Shown piece by piece: positions 47,418 to 55,650 of a stretch of DNA of 64,000 nucleotides. Position 1 is the stretch's first letter; the number at the start of each line of letters is the position of its first letter. The notes beneath the pieces are model-generated. The model saw nothing but the letters and a program-made list of their open reading frames with translations. It was not told where the DNA came from and made no database searches. The stretch is from Rhodopseudomonas sp. AAP120 (GTDB taxonomy: Bacteria > Pseudomonadota > Alphaproteobacteria > Rhizobiales > Xanthobacteraceae): positions 39,818 to 103,817 of the forward strand of contig NZ_LJIC01000124.1 of the NCBI RefSeq assembly GCF_001295845.1, read 5' to 3'. Made by a program: the position numbers and the translations under genes.

Positions 47418-48221
47418 TTGAGCGCAGCAGCGGGCATCGGTCATTCAACCAATCTCGTCGGCGTTCCGATGGGATATCTCACCGACGTCGCCTTCAACGA
47501 CCAGCCGGTGCCGCTGCATATCGCCGGCGTGCGCGAAATGAACCCGAGCCTGTTCGAGATGCTCGGGCAGGCCGCCGACCTTGTCGATGCCGGCGACGCG
47601 TTCTCCTGCTACATGAATGCGCTGTTCGGCATCGATCCGGAACAGCGCGCCGGCGCGGGGCGGCGCCGCTTCCGTTCGTCCTTTCTCGACCTGATCAAGG
47701 GCTGGGGCTTCGACAGCAACGGGCCGGAAGGCGCCGTGCTCAAGGGGTGGGTTGAAAGCCGGTTCGGCATCTTCCCGACGTTTCACAAGCAGCCGATCGA
47801 GCGGGTCGCGAGCGCCGCCTGGGCGACCTATGTCGAAGAAAAAATGTCGAGCCGCTTTCACAACAATGCGATCACCGTGCAGCTCGATCTGCTGTTCGAA
47901 TTTTGCCAATGGGCGCTGGCGCATTTCGCGGCGGCGGGCAGTACGCACGTGACGCTCTATCGCGGCGTCAACGCCTTCGACGAGCACCAGATCGTGCAGC
48001 GGATCGACAGCCGCCGCGTGGTGATCCGGCTGAACAATCTCACCTCGTTCTCGTCGGACCGAAGTGTGGCCGATTGCTTCGGCGACACCATCCTGACGGT
48101 GCGGGTGCCGGTGCAGAAGATCCTGTTCTTCAACCGGTTGCTGGCTGCGCATCCGCTGAAGGGCGAGGCGGAGTATCTGGTGATCGGTGGCGCCTATCAC
48201 GTCACCGCGAGCTATTTCTGA
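47418..48221 (+). CDS. draT: Dinitrogenase-reductase ADP-ribosyltransferase DraT
   Basis: Enzyme of 267 aa that switches nitrogenase off by transferring ADP-ribose from NAD to an Arg of NifH in response to ammonium or darkness. Recognised from GHSTNLVGVPMGYLTDVAFN near the N-terminus, VTLYRGVNAFDE (the NAD-binding R-S-E region), LNNLTSFSSDRSVADCFGD and the closing GEAEYLVIGG. The family's R-x-G, S-F-S and E-x-x-V elements are all visible. The start is a TTG at 47418, needed to keep the conserved GHSTNL; the first ATG (47469) would cut it off. It is followed after 8 bp by draG. No sigma-54 promoter was found in the 122 bp before it. Confidence 0.9.
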   Translation: MSAAAGIGHSTNLVGVPMGYLTDVAFNDQPVPLHIAGVREMNPSLFEMLGQAADLVDAGDAFSCYMNALFGIDPEQRAGAGRRRFRSSFLDLIKGWGFDSNGPEGAVLKGWVESRFGIFPTFHKQPIERVASAAWATYVEEKMSSRFHNNAITVQLDLLFEFCQWALAHFAAAGSTHVTLYRGVNAFDEHQIVQRIDSRRVVIRLNNLTSFSSDRSVADCFGDTILTVRVPVQKILFFNRLLAAHPLKGEAEYLVIGGAYHVTASYF

Positions 48222-48229
48222 GGGACGCG

Positions 48230-49105
48230 ATGACAAGCCCCGACATCGAAGACAGGGCGCTGGCGGCGTATCTCGGCTTCGCGCTCGGCGACGCGCTCGG
48301 TGCCACCGTCGAATTCATGACGCCGGGGGAGATCGCGGAGCGCCACGGCGTGCACAAGGAGATCGTCGGCGGCGGGTGGCTGCGGCTGAAGCCCGGGCAG
48401 GTGACCGACGATACCGACATGGCGCTGGCGCTTGGCCGTTCGCTGATCCGCTGCGGCGGATTCGACGTTCGCGATGTGTGCGAGGAGTTTGCCGCCTGGC
48501 TGAAGACCGGTCCGGTCGACGTCGGCAGCACCTGCCGGCGCGGCATTCGGCGCTACATCACCACAGGAACGGTGGAAGGACCGTATTTCGAAGGCGACGC
48601 CGGCAATGGCGCGGCGATGCGTGTCCTGCCGCTGGCGCTGGCAACGCTCGGTCGCCCGGCGCAAGCCGAAGCGTGGACGATCGCGCAGGGACACATCACG
48701 CATCATCATCCGCTGTCCGATGGCGCGGCGCTGGCGCTGGTGCAGATGCTGCAGGTGCTGATCGCCGGTGACGGACGCGCCCGCGCGCGCGCCATCGCGG
48801 ATGCGCTCGTCGATACTCATCGCAGCTTTCGGTTCGAGCCGTATCGTGGACAATCCTCGGCCTATGTGGTCGACACGATGCAGACCGTGCTGCATCATTA
48901 CTTCAGCAGCGCGACGTTCGCCGAGTGTGTGATCGCGACTGTCAACCAGGGCGGCGATGCAGACACCACCGGCGCGCTCGCGGCGATGCTGGCTGGAGCC
49001 ACCTACGGACTGGCCGCGCTGCCGAAGCGCTGGCTCGAACGGCTCGACCGCGGTGTCGTCGCCGAAATTCGCGGACAGGTGCCACGGCTGCTCGCGATGT
49101 CGTGA
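48230..49105 (+). CDS. draG: ADP-ribosyl-[dinitrogen reductase] hydrolase DraG
   Basis: Enzyme of 291 aa that removes ADP-ribose from NifH and turns nitrogenase back on, the partner of DraT. It has the ADP-ribosylglycohydrolase set: GDALGATVEFM at the N-terminus, the dinuclear Mn2+ site in VTDDTDMALA, HHHPLSDGAA in the middle, and GGDADTTGALAAML near the C-terminus. GNGAAMRVLPLALA is also conserved. The ATG at 48230 follows draT by 8 bp with GAGGGAC ahead of it. The order draT-draG is the usual one in photosynthetic diazotrophs; the nif genes themselves are not in this window. Confidence 0.93.
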   Translation: MTSPDIEDRALAAYLGFALGDALGATVEFMTPGEIAERHGVHKEIVGGGWLRLKPGQVTDDTDMALALGRSLIRCGGFDVRDVCEEFAAWLKTGPVDVGSTCRRGIRRYITTGTVEGPYFEGDAGNGAAMRVLPLALATLGRPAQAEAWTIAQGHITHHHPLSDGAALALVQMLQVLIAGDGRARARAIADALVDTHRSFRFEPYRGQSSAYVVDTMQTVLHHYFSSATFAECVIATVNQGGDADTTGALAAMLAGATYGLAALPKRWLERLDRGVVAEIRGQVPRLLAMS

Positions 49106-49384
49106 CGTTCACATTCGTCGGAGCTCTGCGCATGCACGCCTTGCGCACTGTCAAAAGGCGCGGCCGTTCAATGGTCCGCGCGTGCAACTTGGTTGTTGCG
49201 TTGCGGTCAGATTGAGTTCCGGCCTGTCATGCAGATTGTCGCACGGTGGTGCGCACTCTTGCCACCTCGCAATCGCCGGGCCTGCCACCCATACTGTTGC
49301 CATCACCGCACCGTGTTCGGCAGTCATCGGTGATGAGGACGCATCGTAGCGCTCCCGCCATTTCGCTTGATATGGGAGGAGACC

Positions 49385-49579
49385 ATGCACCAGCACCAAT
49401 CGCGCACTCACAAGTCTTTGTATCAGCGCCTGACCGAGGAGGCGTGCTCGTTGCGAGATCAAGCGGAGGCTGCGCCGCAAGATGAGCGGGATCGACTGAT
49501 CGATCGCGCACGCCAACTGGAGACCGCGGCCAATATGGAAGGTTGGCTGTCGTCGGCGGAACTCAAGCCGCCGACCTGA
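49385..49579 (+). CDS. Small hypothetical protein, coiled-coil-like
   Basis: Protein of 64 aa beginning MHQHQSRTHKSLYQRLTEEA and rich in Glu, Gln, Arg and Ala in a heptad-like pattern, so largely helical. GGGAGGAGACC precedes the ATG at good spacing, which supports translation; an upstream GTG-type start is less likely. No family is recognised beyond similarity in style to small Bradyrhizobium-group proteins. It stands alone between draG and the PilZ gene on the opposite strand. Confidence 0.6.
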   Translation: MHQHQSRTHKSLYQRLTEEACSLRDQAEAAPQDERDRLIDRARQLETAANMEGWLSSAELKPPT

Positions 49580-49583
49580 GCGT

Positions 49584-49859
49584 TTACCGCTTCAACCGCA
49601 GAAATTTCACGCCGATCTCGTCGCCATTGATCCAGGCCAGTTCACACCGGCGATAAGCGAGACCGGTCGAGGACAGCAGGAGAAAGAACTCTTTCTCCTT
49701 GAGCTTGTCGAGCGACGACGGCACCAGCCTCGCGCCTTCGACCGAGGCGTCGCGCAGTTTGCAGGTGAGGCGCCAGGTGCCGTCGATCGACATGATCCAA
49801 GCATCCACGCCGCGATCGAAACCGACCCTGCGGTGTTTGCGCTTTTCGGGAATGGTCAT
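49584..49859 (-). CDS. PilZ-domain protein
   Basis: Single-domain protein of 91 aa. It has the c-di-GMP-binding pattern: RKHRRVGFD (RxxxR box, residues about 7-15), then RDASVEGARLVP (the D/N-x-S-x-x-G box). PilZ proteins alter motility, exopolysaccharide or other outputs when the nucleotide binds. The ATG at 49859 was chosen because the family starts just before the RxxxR box; an upstream frame to 49910 adds 17 residues without support. It has no partner domain, and no neighbour points to a specific output. Confidence 0.85.
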   Translation of the reverse strand: MTIPEKRKHRRVGFDRGVDAWIMSIDGTWRLTCKLRDASVEGARLVPSSLDKLKEKEFFLLLSSTGLAYRRCELAWINGDEIGVKFLRLKR

Positions 49860-49917
49860 GAAGAGCCCGCGGTTTGTCGAAGCGGCGAGGCGTAGCCCGC
49901 CACCGGCCATCGGCCGT

Positions 49918-50259
49918 TCAATCGCTGATCCGGGTGAGAATGGCGCGTAGCGTCAGGCTCGGCGTCTCCCGCGCGGCGCCTTCGATCGAGACGTAGCCGT
50001 CCTTGGCGACGCCGTCGAAGGTGACCTCGACCGGATCGATGCCGAAGATCGAGACGCGCTCGGGATCGTTGGCATGCGCGTGACGGATACCGCGCAAACT
50101 ACCAGAGACGGAGAGTCCGACCTGAGTGTAGGAGCCGATATAGGCGAAGCTCGAGTCGCCGCCTCGGATCTGGCCGTCGCTCAGCAGCACCACGCCGTGC
50201 GCTTTCTTTCGAGCTGTCTTAAATTCTGCCGTGTAAAATCCCTTCAAAGGATCAGTCAT
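49918..50259 (-). CDS. GrlR-like small beta-barrel protein
   Basis: Protein of 113 aa. The opening LKGFYTAEFKTARKKAHGVV followed by LLSDGQIRGGDSSFAYIGSY matches the GrlR fold, in which strands form a small barrel with the G-G-D-x-x-F-x-Y box. GrlR in enteric pathogens blocks the GrlA activator of type III secretion. Homologues are widespread in environmental bacteria without it, and no type III genes are here, so the ligand or partner is unknown. It is transcribed alone on the minus strand beside the PilZ gene. Confidence 0.7.
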   Translation of the reverse strand: MTDPLKGFYTAEFKTARKKAHGVVLLSDGQIRGGDSSFAYIGSYTQVGLSVSGSLRGIRHAHANDPERVSIFGIDPVEVTFDGVAKDGYVSIEGAARETPSLTLRAILTRISD

Positions 50260-50432
50260 TGCAATATCCCCGCACCACCTAATACGGAGGGTCTAACACC
50301 TTCGGTTTACATCTTTGCTAAGAACTTGGGGTTTGCGCCGTCGGCGCCATTTACCCGAATGAAACATCGGCAGACGCGAGGTGCGGCCACCACGGCCGCC
50401 ACAAGCCGGCCGCGCCGCTCGGGATAGCGGTA

Positions 50433-50852
50433 TCAATCGTGGTGGTGATCGTCGGGATTGGTGGGGATCGTCACCAACCGGCCATATCGGACGCCGCGCT
50501 CCGCGAAAATGTGATCCGCGAAGTGCTGCAGCTCAGTGGCCTTGCCGTCGAGAATGGTGACCTCGAGGCATTGGTCGTGGTCGAGGTGCACATGCATGGT
50601 CGCGCGCGACAGGTCGTGGTGGCTGTGGAAGTTCTGGGTGAGCTTGCGGGGCAGGTCGCGTTTGGAGTGATCGTAAGTGTAGACCATCGCGCCGACGCAG
50701 TGTTCGTCGGTCGCATGTGCGGCGGTCTGCTGGATGCCGATCCGCGCCAGATCGCGGATCGCTTCGGAGCGGTTCTGATAGCCGCGCGCCGCGATGATGG
50801 CGTCGAGCTTCTCCATCAAGTCGTCGTCCAAAGTGATGGTTACGCGATGCAT
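50433..50852 (-). CDS. nikR: Nickel-responsive repressor NikR
   Basis: Protein of 139 aa. The N-terminal ribbon-helix-helix (VTITLDDDLMEKLDAIIAAR, then NRSEAIRDLAR) binds DNA and the C-terminal ACT-like domain binds nickel. All four high-affinity ligands known in E. coli NikR are present at the same positions: H76, H87, H89 and C95. The C-terminus ends in a short His/Asp-rich tail (DDHHHD) that could hold further metal. It represses nickel uptake genes when nickel is in excess. It is divergent from a TonB receptor, with a matching operator in the shared promoter region. Confidence 0.95.
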   Translation of the reverse strand: MHRVTITLDDDLMEKLDAIIAARGYQNRSEAIRDLARIGIQQTAAHATDEHCVGAMVYTYDHSKRDLPRKLTQNFHSHHDLSRATMHVHLDHDQCLEVTILDGKATELQHFADHIFAERGVRYGRLVTIPTNPDDHHHD

Positions 50853-50869
50853 CGCCAGCCTCGTTGTGA

Positions 50870-50897
50870 GTATGCAGTTTTATTGACATCGTCATAC
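50870..50897. promoter_or_regulatory. NikR operator between nikR and the TonB receptor
   Basis: GTATGC (50870-50875), 16 bases, TCATAC (50892-50897). The E. coli consensus is GTATGA-N16-TCATAC, so 11 of 12 bases and the exact spacing agree. It lies 18 bp before the nikR start and 103 bp before the receptor start, so one dimer-tetramer could repress both genes, giving autoregulation and nickel control of the receptor. Confidence 0.88.
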
Positions 50898-51000
50898 TGC
50901 CCGTGCCACGTTGGCGGCACGGGCGATCTGCCGGGGCCGTCCGCGATAGCAGATTGGGGCGGGCGCGTCTTGCAGCGAAGCAGGGCGCGAGGGTGACTGC

Positions 51001-53217
51001 GTGTCTTTGTGCGACTTCCGGCGTTTGGTGCGGGGCGGGGCGGCCTGCGCGATCATCAGCTTTCCGTGGATGGGCGAGGCTGCGCAGGCGCAGCAGCAGG
51101 CGCGATTGCGGACTCTGCCCGAAATCGCGGTGGATGCGCCCACGGCGCCGCACCGTGCGGCTCCGCGGCATCCCGCCCAGCGGTCTGGTTCTCCCCACGC
51201 GCGTCGAGCCCCGGCGCCGACGGCGGCCGCGACTGCCGTCGCCACCCAGGCCGCAGGGGCCACCTCGTCCCCGGTGCCGCTGAGCGCGCCGCAGAACCAG
51301 GCGGCGAGTGCGCGGGTGATCAGCGGCGCGCAGATCAACGCCGTGCCGTTTTCGCGCGTCGGCGAAGCGCTCGAGGCGGTGCCGGGGCTTGTGGTCACCC
51401 AGCACTCCGGGGAGGGCAAGGCCAACCAGTACTTCCTGCGCGGCTTCAATCTCGACCACGGTACCGACCTGGCGATCACCGTGGATGGCATGCCGGTCAA
51501 TATGCCCACCCACGGCCACGGCCAGGGCTATGCCGACATCAATTTCATGATCCCCGAATTGATCAGCACGATGACGGTCCGCAAGGGGCCGTACTTCGCC
51601 GATGTCGGCGACTTCGGCTCCGCCGGCGCACTCGGCATCGAGTATCTGCGGGCGATGCCCAAAAACCTTGCCGAAGTTTCGATTGGCAGCTTCGGTTACC
51701 GGCGGCTGCTGGGGGCCGGATCGACCGCCGTCGGCGAGGGGACGTTGCTGGCGGCGTTCGAAGGCAACACCTATAACGGCCCCTGGGACGTGCCGGACAA
51801 CGTCCGCAAGCTGAACGGTGTGCTGCGCTACAGCCAGGGCACGCTGACCGATGGTTTCTCGCTGACCGGCATGGCCTACAGCAATCGCTGGACGTCGACC
51901 GATCAGGTCGCGCAGCGTGCGATCGACGACGGGCTGATCGGCCGCTACGGCTCGCTCGATCCGACCGACGGCGGCATCGCCAGCCGCTACAGCCTGTCGG
52001 GCCGCTTTGCGCATTCCAGCGACATCGGACAGACCGATCTCAATGCCTATGTGATCCGCTCGTCGCTGCAGCTCTTCAACAACTTTACCTATTATCTCGA
52101 CAATCCGATCGAGGGAGACCAGTTCAACCAGTACGACCGCCGCACCGTGGTCGGTTTGAACGGCACCCAGCGGTTCGATTATCGCTTCGCCGGATTGCCG
52201 GTGGAGACCCGCGTCGGCCTGCAGAGCCGCGCCGACAGCATCAGCCTCGGGCTGAACAAGACGCTGCAGCGCGACTGGCTGTCGACGGTGCGGGCCGACG
52301 ACGTCTCCGAGCAGTCGCTCGGGCTGTGGACCGACACCACGGTGCGCTGGACCGACTGGCTGCGCACCACCGCAGGCGTTCGCGAGGACTACTTCAACGG
52401 CCGCGTCATCAGCGATACGCCGGCAAATTCGGGTGATGCCTCCGCCTCGATGACCAGCCCGAAGTTCGGCATCGTGCTCGGCCCGTGGGTGGCGACGGAG
52501 TTCTACGCCAACGCCGGCACCGGGCTGCACAGCAACGACATCCGCGGCGCGACCATCACGGTCGACCCCAACGACAAGACCACGCCACTCGACCGCGTGC
52601 CGCTGCTGGTGCGCTCGAAGGGCGCCGAACTCGGCATTCGTAACCGTTCGGTCCCGGGCCTGACGACGTCGCTGGCGGTGTTCGTGCTCGACTTCGACTC
52701 CGAATTATTGTTCGTCGGCGATGCCGGCACCACCGAGCCGAGCCGGCCGAGCCGCCGCGTCGGCGTGGAATGGACTAGCCAGTACAAGCCGCTGCCCTGG
52801 CTCGGCTTCGATCTCGATGTCGCCTATACGCGGGCGCGCTTCACCAATATCGATCCGGCTGGCGATCTGATCCCCGGCGCTCCCGCCTGGGTGGCAAGCG
52901 CCGGGCTGACGCTGGGGCGCGAGACGGGATGGTTCGGCGCGGTAAAGGGGCGTTACTTCGGCCCGCGACCGCTGATCGAGGACGGCAGCGAAACTTCGCT
53001 GGCATCGCTGATCTTCAACGCGCGGCTCGGCTATCGCTTCGACAACGGCATCCGCGTGCAGTTCGATGCGCTGAATCTGTTCAACGCCAAGACTAACCAG
53101 ATCGAATACTACTATCTGTCGCGGCTTCCCGGAGAGCCGCTCGGCGGCGTCGGTGATCGCCATGTGCATCCGGCAGAGCCGCTGGCCGTGCGGCTAACGC
53201 TGGCCGGCGCGTTCTGA
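51001..53217 (+). CDS. TonB-dependent outer-membrane receptor, likely nickel uptake
   Basis: Receptor of 738 aa. A signal region ends near EAAQAQQ and a TonB-box-like LPEIAVD follows; a long Ala/Pro linker precedes the plug. The plug is recognisable from QINAVPFSRVGEALEAVPGL, then YFLRGFNLDHGTDLAITVDG and TVRKGPYFADVGDFGSAG. The beta-barrel fills about 230-738 and ends LTLAGAF with a terminal Phe. The ligand is inferred: the upstream NikR operator suggests a nickel chelate such as nickel bound to a metallophore. The start is a GTG at 51001; an alternative start further on would remove part of the signal. Next gene is on the other strand. Confidence 0.88.
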   Translation: MSLCDFRRLVRGGAACAIISFPWMGEAAQAQQQARLRTLPEIAVDAPTAPHRAAPRHPAQRSGSPHARRAPAPTAAATAVATQAAGATSSPVPLSAPQNQAASARVISGAQINAVPFSRVGEALEAVPGLVVTQHSGEGKANQYFLRGFNLDHGTDLAITVDGMPVNMPTHGHGQGYADINFMIPELISTMTVRKGPYFADVGDFGSAGALGIEYLRAMPKNLAEVSIGSFGYRRLLGAGSTAVGEGTLLAAFEGNTYNGPWDVPDNVRKLNGVLRYSQGTLTDGFSLTGMAYSNRWTSTDQVAQRAIDDGLIGRYGSLDPTDGGIASRYSLSGRFAHSSDIGQTDLNAYVIRSSLQLFNNFTYYLDNPIEGDQFNQYDRRTVVGLNGTQRFDYRFAGLPVETRVGLQSRADSISLGLNKTLQRDWLSTVRADDVSEQSLGLWTDTTVRWTDWLRTTAGVREDYFNGRVISDTPANSGDASASMTSPKFGIVLGPWVATEFYANAGTGLHSNDIRGATITVDPNDKTTPLDRVPLLVRSKGAELGIRNRSVPGLTTSLAVFVLDFDSELLFVGDAGTTEPSRPSRRVGVEWTSQYKPLPWLGFDLDVAYTRARFTNIDPAGDLIPGAPAWVASAGLTLGRETGWFGAVKGRYFGPRPLIEDGSETSLASLIFNARLGYRFDNGIRVQFDALNLFNAKTNQIEYYYLSRLPGEPLGGVGDRHVHPAEPLAVRLTLAGAF

Positions 53218-53232
53218 CGCTCAGCGCGGTTG

Positions 53233-54594
53233 TCAGAACGTCGTCGTGGTGCGAACGCCGAACACCACGGCATCACGAATTCGCCGCGTTCCGGTGGCGT
53301 CGCGCGGGTCGACCAGGCCGCCGCCGGGATGGATCACATATTCGAACACGGGCTGCACCGCGAAGCTCGGCGTGAGCTGCGCCCAGTAGGTCGCTTCGAT
53401 CACGGCTTCGAAATCGCGCACCGGACTCATCACGCCGGTATAGAGCTGGATGTCGCGGTCGTATTGCCGAGCGCCTTCGGAGATCCGCGCGAAAGTCGCC
53501 GCGACCCCGATCTTGTCGTCGGGACGGCTGGTGCTGAAGCCGGTGAGCTGCAAGCCTCCGTCGATGTAGAAGCTGATCAGATTGCGATCCGACGGACTAA
53601 CCGAACTGCGCACGAACAGGCCGAGCCCCTTGGCCGGGTCGAACGGGCTGCGCCACAGCAACTGCTCGACCACGCCGAAGATGCCCTGGTTGCGCTGCAG
53701 TGAGAGCGGCTCGCCTGAGCCCGAAATATCGCCGAGCGCGCGGCCGTCGGCGCCGCGGCTGAGATGATCGAAGCTGCCGAAATGATACCAGGCGCCGGCG
53801 GCAATCGTACCCGGGAGTGCCGCGTCGCCGAGTTGGAAGCCGTAACGGAGCTGTCCGATGATCCAGGGCGGATCGTTGACACGAAACGCCAGCCCGTTGG
53901 CGTTCTTGATCTGCGGATCGCCCGGACCGGGCGGCGCGGCATCGCCATCGAACACCGCCAGATAGGCTGTGAGATTGTCGCTGAGCTGCGCCTTGACGCG
54001 CACGCCCGGGGCAGCGAGCGGCGGCGAGGGGCCCCCGCTCGGCAGGATGATGCCGGTGATGCCGGGCCAGCCCAGCGCCGAATTGACGAAGATGTCGTCG
54101 TATTTGCTGTCGATGAATTCGACGTCGGAGGGCTGCTGGCCGACCCGGACCAGCAGCCGGCCGCCGAACAGCGCCTGCTCGATCCACATTTCGTAAAGCC
54201 GCGTCGCCGACAGCGCCTCGACGCCGCTGACCAGCATTAGATTGCCGATATAGCTGCGCGACAGCCCGTCGCCGTGGATCTGGAACATGTTGGCGTGAAA
54301 CGTCGCTCCGCTCCAGCCGACCAGCCTGTCGAGATCGATGGTGGTGCCGAGATCGGCGCGGCCGGTATAGACGGCGCCGGTACGGATGCCGCCGGAGACG
54401 TTGCCAAGGACTTCGCCGATATAGGTCAGGTTGAACTGCACGCCCCAGTCGGCCATGCGCTGCCGCAGTTCCTGGTCGGACCTCGCAGCAAACGCAGTCC
54501 GTTCGTCGCCGCGCACCGGCCCGCTCGGCACGGCCAGCAGCACGGTGGCGAGCAGGGCGGTCGCACGAACCGCGATCGGCAGGGATCTCGGCAC
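53233..54594 (-). CDS. OprB-family carbohydrate-selective porin
   Basis: Outer-membrane porin of 453 aa. An N-terminal signal peptide (MPRSLPIAVRATALLATVLL) is cleaved near PVRGDE. The OprB pattern follows: LRQRMADWGVQFNLTYIGEV at the start of the barrel, YEMWIEQALFGGRLLVRVGQ in the middle, GQLRYGFQLGD, and a C-terminal strand ending FGVRTTTTF with the terminal Phe needed for assembly. OprB porins pass sugars and other small neutral molecules; the ligand is not predictable. It starts 13 bp before a ZntB-type transporter on the same strand, so the two may be co-transcribed. Confidence 0.85.
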   Translation of the reverse strand: MPRSLPIAVRATALLATVLLAVPSGPVRGDERTAFAARSDQELRQRMADWGVQFNLTYIGEVLGNVSGGIRTGAVYTGRADLGTTIDLDRLVGWSGATFHANMFQIHGDGLSRSYIGNLMLVSGVEALSATRLYEMWIEQALFGGRLLVRVGQQPSDVEFIDSKYDDIFVNSALGWPGITGIILPSGGPSPPLAAPGVRVKAQLSDNLTAYLAVFDGDAAPPGPGDPQIKNANGLAFRVNDPPWIIGQLRYGFQLGDAALPGTIAAGAWYHFGSFDHLSRGADGRALGDISGSGEPLSLQRNQGIFGVVEQLLWRSPFDPAKGLGLFVRSSVSPSDRNLISFYIDGGLQLTGFSTSRPDDKIGVAATFARISEGARQYDRDIQLYTGVMSPVRDFEAVIEATYWAQLTPSFAVQPVFEYVIHPGGGLVDPRDATGTRRIRDAVVFGVRTTTTF

Positions 54595-54606
54595 GCTGCA
54601 CCCGGA

Positions 54607-55626
54607 CTATCTGATCAAGCCGATCCGCTTCATCACGACGAAGGCGGCTGCCGACGACAACAGGAGCAGCAGCACCGCCCAGAGGAAGCCGCTGTCGGTT
54701 TCGGTGAACGGCAGCCCTTTGACATTCATCCCGAACAGGCCGGTGACCAGCGTCGGGGGAAGCAGCAGAGCCGTGAGCACGGATAGCACGCGCAGGCTGT
54801 CACTGGTCTGCTCTTCGATCTGCAGATGCAGCTCTTCCTGCAGAAGCCGGCTGCGTTCGCGCATTTCGACGACGGAGTGATCGAGGCCGTCGAGGCGCTG
54901 CGCCAGCTTGCCGGCGCGCAGCCGGAGTCCGGGCTTGAGATCGGCCGGGCTGTCCCGCTCGAAGCGGTGCAGCACGATCCGAAGGCCGGACAGATGTCGA
55001 TGCAGCCGCACGCAGGTTCGCCGCACCTGCCCGAGCCCCTGGCGGACATCGACGGTGTCGTCCGAAAGCACTTTTTCTTCGATATGGTCGAGCTCGTGCT
55101 CGGCGCTGTCGACCATCTTCTCGAGCGCGAGCGCGATCTCGTCGACAATGGTCTCGAACAACGCTGCAGTGCCCTCGATACGCAGGCCATGCTCGAGCGC
55201 GCGCCGCGTCGCATCGACGGCACAGAGTGCCTGATGCCGGCCGCTGATCAGCAGCTTCTCCGTCATCACGAACCGCAGATAGCCGGTGTCGTCGGATATC
55301 TCGGCGATGTCCCGCTTGAGGTCGGCGACGACGCCGTAGATGCAGTCCTCAGAGCCGTGCATCTGCTGATAGCTGTCCTTCGACAGCAGCAGATCCCGCG
55401 CCCGCGGTGGCAAATCCGCGGACGCGAGCCATTGCGGCGCACGCGTGTCGGCAAGGTTGAAGTGCAGCCAGCACCACCCCCCTGGCTCGGGCGCGGCGAG
55501 CACATCGCCGAGCACCTGCCGCGCCGTGCCGTCCGCGCCGAACCGGAACGCCCATACCAGTCCGGGCAGGGGCGCATCGTCCTGCGGCGAGGACGCGGCG
55601 GTGGCGGTGGATACCGACTGTTGCAT
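54607..55626 (-). CDS. CorA/ZntB-family divalent cation transporter
   Basis: Protein of 339 aa. A large cytoplasmic domain with long helices (about 1-275) is followed by two C-terminal transmembrane helices (about 280-300 and 312-332) linked by the GMN motif in LFGMNVKGLPF. The sequence around it, RVLSVLTALLLPPTLVTG, is the usual pore helix. GLVWAFRFGADGTARQV at the start resembles ZntB, so zinc or magnesium are possible. The loop after GMN is GLPFTET, as in ZntB proteins, where CorA usually has E-x-x-P. The ribosome site was not clear. It neighbours a Pit-type permease, both on the minus strand. Confidence 0.8.
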   Translation of the reverse strand: MQQSVSTATAASSPQDDAPLPGLVWAFRFGADGTARQVLGDVLAAPEPGGWCWLHFNLADTRAPQWLASADLPPRARDLLLSKDSYQQMHGSEDCIYGVVADLKRDIAEISDDTGYLRFVMTEKLLISGRHQALCAVDATRRALEHGLRIEGTAALFETIVDEIALALEKMVDSAEHELDHIEEKVLSDDTVDVRQGLGQVRRTCVRLHRHLSGLRIVLHRFERDSPADLKPGLRLRAGKLAQRLDGLDHSVVEMRERSRLLQEELHLQIEEQTSDSLRVLSVLTALLLPPTLVTGLFGMNVKGLPFTETDSGFLWAVLLLLLSSAAAFVVMKRIGLIR

Positions 55627-55650
55627 GTCGACGTTCGATCCTGCCGCGGG

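Noticed and set aside
50533..52530. 665-codon minus-strand frame opposite the TonB receptor
   Set aside because: Antisense to a receptor with clear plug and barrel motifs and Arg/His-rich in composition; not a gene.
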